Below, piece by piece: positions 24,497 through 29,887 of a stretch of DNA of 44,487 nt. The translations under genes and the position numbers were made by a program. The notes beneath the pieces were generated by a model, which was not told the DNA's origin, did not search any database, and worked only from the letters and a program-made list of their open reading frames with translations. The stretch is from an uncultured bacterium. Lineage in GTDB: Bacteria; Patescibacteriota; Minisyncoccia; Phycocordibacterales; PALSA-1337. The number at the start of each line of letters is the position of its first letter. Position 1 is the first letter of the stretch. Location of the stretch: positions 1 through 44,487 of the forward strand of contig CAIMKX010000040.1 of NCBI GenBank assembly GCA_903842025.1, given 5' to 3'.

Positions 24497-26170
24497 TTAG
24501 TCTTGTAATGAAATAACTCTTTCCAACTCTTCCAAAGAAGTGATCCCTTGGAGGATTTTGAGTACACCATCCTGTTTCATGGTTAGAATGCCTTGACCCT
24601 TGGCGGCCAACCAAATCTCACGCTCACTCGGATTCATTTCCACGGCATTTTCAATTTTCTCGTCGGTTAAAATAGCTTCGTAAATGCCAATCCTTCCTTT
24701 GTAACCCGTCTTATTGCACTTTTCACAACCGACTGGTTCCCAAATCTTCGAACGATCGCCAGGAATTAGATTCTTGTCTTCGATGCCGTTAATAACCGTT
24801 TCGATTTCTTGTTGAGAATCACCCTCGAGCTTGATTTCCTTCCTGCAAAATGAGCAAAGCTTACGGGCCAAACGTTGAGCCATGGCCACGCGCACGGATG
24901 AGGTGATCACTTTTGAGTTGACCCCAAGATCAATCAAGCGTGGGAAAGTGCCGGCGGCGTCGTTGGTGTGCAAGGTAGAGAAGACCAAGTGACCGGTTAG
25001 GGCGGAATTGACGGCGATCGTGGCCGTCTCCCCGTCTCTTATTTCGCCAATCATAATAATGTCCGGATCCTGGCGGACGGCCGCACGCAAACCTTCAACG
25101 AAGTTGTAACCCTTGTCATTGACCTGGGTTTGAACGATTCCTTCCAGATGATATTCGATCGGATCCTCAATGGTAATGATCTTTACGTCCGGGCTTTTGA
25201 TCTTCTTCAAAAAAGCATATAGCGTCGTAGTTTTACCGGAACCGGTCGGGCCAGTAGTGAGAATCATTCCGTCAGGTCTGGCCATTTCTTTTACGAGAAT
25301 GTCGAGCAGTTTTGGATTGATCCCCAATTTATCCAATGGAACATCGATCGATTTTGGATTGAGAATACGCATGACGACAGATTCGTTGTAGGCTCCTGGC
25401 AGAATGGAAACACGGACCTCGATGTCGCCGCTAGCCATTTTGATGCTGAAGCGGCCATCTTGCGAATCTTTCTTGATGTTCAGTTTCATTCCGGAAATTA
25501 TTTTGATCCTGGAGAGGAGCAGGGCATAGGTTTCAAGGTCAAAATGAATGGCTTCCTGCAGAACGCCGTCCAAGCGATAGCGCAGACGAATATAATTCTC
25601 CTCCGGTTCAAAGTGAATGTCGGAAGCGTCAATGGCAATGGCTCCGGCCACAGCCGTCTCTAAAATTCTGGAAACCCGGTAGCTTTTCTTGGCGGCCATC
25701 GTTTGTTCAAGAATGGCAATGATCGCCGGCAAATTGCTGACCTTGTTGGCGATATTGCCTATTTCCTCGCTGGAAATTTCCAACGAACCCGCTTTGCTCT
25801 CGTAAGAAAAAGAAAGGTCGCCATAAATCTTCCAGGCTTTTTCCAGGCTTTGGGTGGAGGTAATAAAAAGTTCTGGAGTAAAACCTTTGGTTTTCAAATC
25901 TTCAATGACAGCGATCACCTTCGGATCCTGTGGATTCCTGGCCGCCACTTTGATCTTCTTATCAACGATCGCGAAAGCGGCAACTAAGCCTTCTCTGGCG
26001 ACTGGTTCATCGATCAATCTTAAAGCATCAGCACTGACTGGAATGGCAGTCAAATTAACGTATTCAAGTCCATATTTGCCGGACAAAATCTGAACAAGGT
26101 CTTCTTCTTCCTTATGGTGCAAATCTGATAGTTGACGATTTTGTTTGTCTTCGTCGAAAGAGAGAGTCAT
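24497..26170 (-). CDS. pilB: Type IV pilus assembly / type II secretion ATPase (PilB/GspE family)
   Basis: 557 aa cytoplasmic hexameric ATPase that extends type IV pili. N-terminal MshEN-like domain (about 1-140), then the motor: P-loop GPTGSGKTTTLYAFL near residue 307, ITIEDPIEYHLEGIVQTQVN (Asp box), Walker B IMIGEIRDGETA, His box STLHTNDA, and the zinc-binding CSFC ... CEKCNKTGYKGR of true PilB/GspE proteins. Complete. The other pilus genes are not in the window. A TATACT box lies 6 nt upstream of the ATG. Confidence 0.93.
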   Translation of the reverse strand: MTLSFDEDKQNRQLSDLHHKEEEDLVQILSGKYGLEYVNLTAIPVSADALRLIDEPVAREGLVAAFAIVDKKIKVAARNPQDPKVIAVIEDLKTKGFTPELFITSTQSLEKAWKIYGDLSFSYESKAGSLEISSEEIGNIANKVSNLPAIIAILEQTMAAKKSYRVSRILETAVAGAIAIDASDIHFEPEENYIRLRYRLDGVLQEAIHFDLETYALLLSRIKIISGMKLNIKKDSQDGRFSIKMASGDIEVRVSILPGAYNESVVMRILNPKSIDVPLDKLGINPKLLDILVKEMARPDGMILTTGPTGSGKTTTLYAFLKKIKSPDVKIITIEDPIEYHLEGIVQTQVNDKGYNFVEGLRAAVRQDPDIIMIGEIRDGETATIAVNSALTGHLVFSTLHTNDAAGTFPRLIDLGVNSKVITSSVRVAMAQRLARKLCSFCRKEIKLEGDSQQEIETVINGIEDKNLIPGDRSKIWEPVGCEKCNKTGYKGRIGIYEAILTDEKIENAVEMNPSEREIWLAAKGQGILTMKQDGVLKILQGITSLEELERVISLQD

Positions 26171-26176
26171 GGGAAT

Positions 26177-26182
26177 AGTATA
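26177..26182 (-). promoter_or_regulatory. -10 box for pilB-type gene
   Basis: Reverse strand TATACT, 6 nt before the ATG at 26170, no ribosome binding site. Confidence 0.5.
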
Positions 26183-26185
26183 ACA

Positions 26186-26232
26186 CTAGGGAGTAGGTTG
26201 TAGGGAGTAGGTTTTAGGTTGTAGGGGGTAGG
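26186..26232. repeat. Short tandem repeat GTAGGGAGTAGGTT
   Basis: Three imperfect copies of a GTAGGGAGTAGGTT-like word in a row, just upstream of the pilB-type promoter. Purine-strand bias is strong. No function visible. Confidence 0.7.
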
Positions 26233-26252
26233 AATCGCAAGGACTTTTCGTT

Positions 26253-26334
26253 TGTCATTCCCGCGCCGTGCCCTCCGTAGCTTCAGCGAAGGCGGGAAGG
26301 CGGGAATCCAGTTCTTACCATGTCTGACATGGTA
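26253..26334. repeat. Family B repeat (solo) plus small palindrome
   Basis: GTCATTCCCGCG ... GGCGGGAATCCAG at 26253-26311 is a single family B unit carrying an extra stem-loop (CCTCCGTAGCTTCAGCG). Next to it, 26316-26334 is a 19-nt near-perfect palindrome (TACCATGTC-T-GACATGGTA) that could be an operator for the gene ahead. Confidence 0.7.
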
Positions 26335-26381
26335 GGTACGTGAATCCGATGGCTCTAATAAGCCATTTCTTTCGATTAAGC

Positions 26382-26411
26382 TTGACTTTTATACACTAAT
26401 CGTGCTATAAT
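26382..26411 (+). promoter_or_regulatory. Promoter of lipoprotein-like gene
   Basis: TTGACT, 18-nt spacer, TGCTATAAT. Predicted start near 26418 gives a leader of about 50 nt with AAGGAAG at 26457-26463, one of the few clear Shine-Dalgarno sequences in the window. Confidence 0.7.
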
Positions 26412-26467
26412 AGTAGGCAGAAAGTAACCTTGGAAATGAATCCGAGGTGAAAAAAAAGGAAGTTCTC

Positions 26468-26896
26468 ATGAAAATCAATTTGTTTGTTAGTCTCTCGATT
26501 TTGGTTTTGGCCATAACCTCTGGTTGTGTGACTCGATATGATGTCGACGATCGAGAAGATGTAAGTGGTCGTTCGCATCGGAACCGTACGATTACTACGA
26601 ATCCATTTCTTCTAATGGATAGTGGAAGTAGTCAGGGAGGAATATCTGGTGCCAGATTGACCTTGGGCGGCTCCTATGGTTACGCCGATGGATATGGTGG
26701 ATATAGCTACGGCTATGTCCCCAGCGGAATGGGTGGTGGCTACTACGGCGGTTACGGAATGGTCCAATCGGATCCGCGTAATCAACGTCAGAACTGGCAC
26801 GAGACTCAAGAAGCCTACGGGCTTCGAAATGACCACGGTCACCAAGGTCAAACTCCAAACCGGGGCCAAGGCCGACAAGGAAGTCTTAGTTACTAA
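26468..26896 (+). CDS. Glycine/tyrosine-rich putative lipoprotein
   Basis: 142 aa. Signal sequence MKINLFVSLSILVLAITSGC with a cysteine at residue 20; the lipobox (TSGC) is imperfect, so lipid attachment is likely but not certain. The mature protein is Gly/Tyr-rich in the middle (GGYSYGYVPSGMGGGYYGG) and Gln/Arg/Asn-rich at the end, with no cysteine or enzyme motif. The ATG at 26468 is preferred over an upstream GTG because AAGGAAG sits at the right distance. It has its own promoter and terminator, so it is a single-gene unit, perhaps well expressed. Confidence 0.75.
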   Translation: MKINLFVSLSILVLAITSGCVTRYDVDDREDVSGRSHRNRTITTNPFLLMDSGSSQGGISGARLTLGGSYGYADGYGGYSYGYVPSGMGGGYYGGYGMVQSDPRNQRQNWHETQEAYGLRNDHGHQGQTPNRGQGRQGSLSY

Positions 26897-26918
26897 ACTT
26901 CCTAGAAAATATTTCACA

Positions 26919-26954
26919 TTAGCCGCTTTCTTCCAAGAAGGCGGCTAAATTTTT
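26919..26954 (+). terminator. Intrinsic terminator after lipoprotein-like gene
   Basis: TTAGCCGC stem pairs with GCGGCTAA across a short loop with extra CTT/AAG pairing, followed by ATTTTTTG. Confidence 0.8.
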
Positions 26955-26995
26955 TGCTAGGTTGCACCTAGTCGAATGTACGCTATTATAATCTT

Positions 26996-27478
26996 ATGCA
27001 AAAACTTATTTCTCATTCTCTGGAAGAGACCCAAAAGATCGCCCACGACTGGTTGGGTGATATTTCCAATAAATACAAAGATACTGACAAAGCGGTTATT
27101 GTCGGATTGTCGGGACATCTTGGCGCGGGGAAGACGGCTTTTGTCAAAGCGGTGGCCAAGGAGTTGGGAATAAAGGAGACGGTGACAAGTCCGACTTTCG
27201 TACTGATGAAGATATATCTCCTTGAGGAGAGACGGATTCCACAAGCTCACCGCAAGCCTCAAGGAAACTGGAAGCGTCTGATTCATATCGATGCTTACCG
27301 TTTAGAGAGACCAGAAGACTTGGCCGTTTTGAATTTTGACCAAATCATCGCCGATAAAGACAATCTAATAATGATCGAGTGGCCGGAGAATGTTGGTTTG
27401 GAACCTGGAGGGTGCACTTCCAGGTTGGGGTTTGAGGTCAAGGATGGGGAATATGAGATTACGAGCTTTTTGGTTTGA
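26996..27478 (+). CDS. tsaE: tRNA threonylcarbamoyladenosine biosynthesis ATPase TsaE
   Basis: 160 aa. Part of the t6A37 tRNA modification complex. P-loop GHLGAGKTAFVKAVAKELG, then VTSPTFVLMK, the HIDAYRLERPEDL motif and the C-terminal IEWPENV are canonical. Two stretches are unusual: residues about 75-90 between SPTFVLMK and LIHIDAYRLE, and residues about 136-146 after EWPEN, each coinciding with a short DNA palindrome (27219-27265 and 27402-27427). Both lie in surface-loop positions, so the enzyme is probably active. A -35/-10 pair (TTGCAC, 16 nt, TATTAT) ends 6 nt before the ATG. Confidence 0.93.
   Translation: MQKLISHSLEETQKIAHDWLGDISNKYKDTDKAVIVGLSGHLGAGKTAFVKAVAKELGIKETVTSPTFVLMKIYLLEERRIPQAHRKPQGNWKRLIHIDAYRLERPEDLAVLNFDQIIADKDNLIMIEWPENVGLEPGGCTSRLGFEVKDGEYEITSFLV
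27219..27265. repeat. Small palindromic insertion inside tsaE
   Basis: TCCTTGAGG at 27219-27227 and its exact reverse complement at 27257-27265 bracket 29 bases, in open frame within tsaE. The encoded peptide is rich in Arg/Pro/Gln and replaces a short loop of other TsaE proteins. Confidence 0.6.
27402..27427. repeat. Second small palindrome inside tsaE
   Basis: AACCTGGA and TCCAGGTT flank GGGTGCACT. Encodes LEPGGCTSRL in a region that is normally variable in TsaE. Confidence 0.55.
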
Positions 27479-27485
27479 AAATTGC

Positions 27486-27491
27486 TATTAT
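27486..27491 (+). promoter_or_regulatory. Extended -10 box for mntA-hepT pair
   Basis: TGCTATTAT ends 6 nt before the ATG at 27498 and overlaps the tsaE stop region. No Shine-Dalgarno sequence. Confidence 0.5.
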
Positions 27492-27497
27492 TGTGGC

Positions 27498-27923
27498 ATG
27501 AATAAGTGCCAACTTACAAACGAGCAGAAACAGAAGATTACCGACATTCTTCGCGCCAATGGCGCGGTTGTGGGCTATCTTTTTGGTTCCTATGCCCGTG
27601 GCACGGCCGGACTGCTTAGCGATATCGATATTGGCGTGGCTTTTCCAAAGGTATTTCGAATCATCGAACAGGAAAATAAGGTAGAAAATATACGCGCTCG
27701 CCTCGAAGATATTTTCGGGCGCGACAAGGTTGATATTGAAAACGTGCCGATGATCAGAAATCCGCTTTTGCGTTATATAATCACTCTTGGTGAAGGAGAG
27801 ATACTTTTTTGTGACGATTTATCGGTCAAGAATTATCTAGCCAATCTTGCCCGCCGCGAGTACGAGGACACTGTTTATTTGAGAAACATACAGCGGCAGG
27901 CGCTATCCGGTTTATTCGCTTAA
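27498..27923 (+). CDS. mntA: Nucleotidyltransferase antitoxin, MntA family
   Basis: 141 aa minimal nucleotidyltransferase. The diagnostic GSYARGTAGLLSDIDIGV fits the GS-x10-D-x-D motif, and DKVDIENV supplies the third acidic residue. MntA enzymes neutralise the partner HEPN toxin by adding AMP to a tyrosine near its active site. The start at 27498 is set by the -10 box and by the tsaE stop; a longer reading from inside tsaE has no family support. hepT follows after 20 nt. Confidence 0.88.
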   Translation: MNKCQLTNEQKQKITDILRANGAVVGYLFGSYARGTAGLLSDIDIGVAFPKVFRIIEQENKVENIRARLEDIFGRDKVDIENVPMIRNPLLRYIITLGEGEILFCDDLSVKNYLANLARREYEDTVYLRNIQRQALSGLFA

Positions 27924-27943
27924 AAACTTTATTTTATTCAAAT

Positions 27944-28372
27944 ATGACTCCACTAAAAATAGAAACAATCCAAGACAAACTTTTTCGCATCAATCAGAAT
28001 GTTACGTTCATTGAGGATATTCTCAGAAGCCCAAATGAGGATATTTTGAAAGATGTAGCTCGATACAACGGTCTGGAGCATATGTTACAGCTTTCCATTC
28101 AAGCCATACTCGACATCGGTGCACACATTCTGGCGGAAGAATTCCAGGAGAATCCGGCAAATTATCAGGACATTATTGCGGCTCTAGGCAAACATGGAGT
28201 GATTGAACAAGCATTTGCCACTGAACAGGTTGAGATGGCAAAATTCAGGAATAAGCTTATTCACGATTACGACGCTGTCGATACCAAGAAGGTTTTACTT
28301 TATGCCCGCACAGCCCCTGACATTTTTCGTACTTTCGGTAAAGCTTTTGCGGATTTTATAGCTAAGAAATAA
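27944..28372 (+). CDS. hepT: HEPN-domain RNase toxin, HepT family
   Basis: 142 aa all-helical HEPN protein. The motif FRNKLIHDYDAV matches the R-x4-6-H active site with the tyrosine that MntA modifies. ILDIGAHILAEE is also typical of the family (DUF86). It is the toxin of the MntA-HepT pair and probably cuts RNA when released. Intact, with no frameshift. Confidence 0.88.
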   Translation: MTPLKIETIQDKLFRINQNVTFIEDILRSPNEDILKDVARYNGLEHMLQLSIQAILDIGAHILAEEFQENPANYQDIIAALGKHGVIEQAFATEQVEMAKFRNKLIHDYDAVDTKKVLLYARTAPDIFRTFGKAFADFIAKK

Positions 28373-28638
28373 TATTTTCCGGATCAAACATGTCCTTTTT
28401 TGTAATTATTGTACCAAATGTACAATAGACTTTGCTAATAATGATACTTTGTGACTAATATTGTAGTCTTTTGGCTAACAATGGCAGAAATTATACCTAA
28501 TTTCTATCCCGAAGTATCACAATTTAGCATATTCTGTATACCTAAATTTCCATTTAACCTTCTAATACCCCAAATTGCCCATATTTAGGACACCATACTA
28601 CCCTAAATTATGCAATTTTGGGGCAGTAGGTTTGGATT
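28373..28638. other. Gene-free AT-rich stretch with palindromes
   Basis: No convincing gene. It holds ATTGTAC-CAAAT-GTACAAT at 28408-28426 (possible operator or terminator of hepT) and a hairpin at 28568-28623 formed by CCCCAAATTGC/GCAATTTTGGGG with an inner ATTTAGG/CCTAAAT stem. The word CCTAAATT recurs three times. Confidence 0.6.
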
Positions 28639-28667
28639 AAAAAAACCGCCGGATGGCGGTTTTTTTG
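28639..28667 (-). terminator. Intrinsic terminator after secreted protein gene
   Basis: AAAAAAACCGCC-GGAT-GGCGGTTTTTTT, a symmetric hairpin flanked by A- and T-runs that can work in both directions, 12 bases past the stop codon of the leftward gene. Confidence 0.9.
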
Positions 28668-28678
28668 TTGTTTGAATC

Positions 28679-29434
28679 TTACGAAGGATTTTGAATACAA
28701 GCAACCGAGCTAAATACATCCTGCTGATGGGGGATCGTACCACCTGAACCATTATATGCTGAGAATGCATTATAAATCGCAGTATTTGTAATGGCTGGTT
28801 TTCCTATAGGTCCACCAGTATAGAATTTTTGTGTGTTTGCTGGACAATTTATTGTTCTGTCCGTACTTGCGCTATTGTCACAAATTGCGGATGTTGCGGT
28901 TCCATAAATCACTACACAGTGCGAGACCACGTAACCGCCTGCAGGATTACTCATCTCATATCCGGCTACAATCGTTGTTCCCGGAATAGCAGCACCACTG
29001 CTATTTGCCGGTTGCCACTCCGCAACCCCATTACCGTTTGATGTCAAAACATAGCCATCTTTATCATAATTAGAACCTCTTACCTGCAAAACCCCTGTAG
29101 TTAACCCTCCAAAAATAGCCGTACCGAAACCACCTACATCTACGTCAAGACTATAAGGTGTACTCGGATTAGAGCCGCCAATTTTAATTGAATTACGAAA
29201 TACACTAGGTCCGGTAATATCCACCCCATGTAACGCCGTAAATGAATCAGCAGCCAAGCCTCCGCTTTTGGTTTGATAGTCATTGCCAACATTGATCGGC
29301 GCGCTTGTATTGCAACCAGGCGGGGAACAAGGAGCGGCGGTCCAGGTACCCGCTATGGCCGAGAGTGCGAAGGCTCCCAAAAGCAAACCTGTAATAGAAG
29401 CGATGCGAGCAATGAGCGGGGTGTTTTTTTTCAT
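28679..29434 (-). CDS. Secreted CPR-type surface protein
   Basis: 251 aa. Signal peptide (hydrophobic residues about 10-28, ALSAIAG). The mature N-terminus WTAAPCSPPGCNTSAPINVGNDYQTKSGGL is a pattern I associate with extracellular proteins of Parcubacteria and similar to phage tail-fibre or PilV collar regions. A beta-rich, Gly/Ser/Asn-rich body and C-terminal cysteines (SHCVVIY, AICDN, TINCPA, VACIQ) follow, likely as disulfides. It could be an adhesin or minor pilin tip. Function is inferred. Confidence 0.75.
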   Translation of the reverse strand: MKKNTPLIARIASITGLLLGAFALSAIAGTWTAAPCSPPGCNTSAPINVGNDYQTKSGGLAADSFTALHGVDITGPSVFRNSIKIGGSNPSTPYSLDVDVGGFGTAIFGGLTTGVLQVRGSNYDKDGYVLTSNGNGVAEWQPANSSGAAIPGTTIVAGYEMSNPAGGYVVSHCVVIYGTATSAICDNSASTDRTINCPANTQKFYTGGPIGKPAITNTAIYNAFSAYNGSGGTIPHQQDVFSSVACIQNPS

Positions 29435-29462
29435 ATTATTTGTAAGTTATTAAATGTAATCA

Positions 29463-29810
29463 TTATTTTGTAATCGCCTTCAACAACGCGTCGTGTGACG
29501 ACTTTTTTTCGGCGTCAGTCAAAGGAGTAATCTTTTTTGAAAGTTCTGCATTAAGTGCAGTCTTTTCCTTGTCAGATATTGGAGCCATCACTTTTTGCAG
29601 TTCCTGGATATTTTGGCGGTTAATGGCGTCCTGTTGTTGTGCCTCGCTGTTTGCTTGATATGTTGTGTAGGCTGAATTTGTCCAAACGCCAACACCGGCG
29701 ATGATACCGATGACCAAAACGACTATAAGCACAGTCAAAAGCTTGCGATGCTCGTGATGTTCGAGACCACTGCCGGGGATGACTGAAGAGGCTAGAAATT
29801 GATCGGCCAT
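29463..29810 (-). CDS. Small single-pass membrane protein
   Basis: 115 aa. Cytoplasmic N-terminus with HHEHRK, one membrane helix (about 24-44, LLTVLIVVLVIGIIAGVGVW) and a Gln/Lys-rich outer part with the repeated idea PISDKEKTALNAELSK / PLTDAEKKSSHDALLK. No known family. A TATAAT box (reverse strand) ends 9 nt before the ATG. It lies 28 nt before the secreted protein gene, so the two may be one operon. Confidence 0.7.
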   Translation of the reverse strand: MADQFLASSVIPGSGLEHHEHRKLLTVLIVVLVIGIIAGVGVWTNSAYTTYQANSEAQQQDAINRQNIQELQKVMAPISDKEKTALNAELSKKITPLTDAEKKSSHDALLKAITK

Positions 29811-29876
29811 TTCATGAATATTATACCATTCAAGGTGTTGTAAAAGTTAATTGGCTGTGGATAGCGGAGGTGCGGT

Positions 29877-29882
29877 ATGATA
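29877..29882 (+). promoter_or_regulatory. -10 box upstream of polA
   Basis: TATGAT, 5 nt before the ATG at 29888. No Shine-Dalgarno sequence. Confidence 0.4.
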
Positions 29883-29887
29883 GGGAT

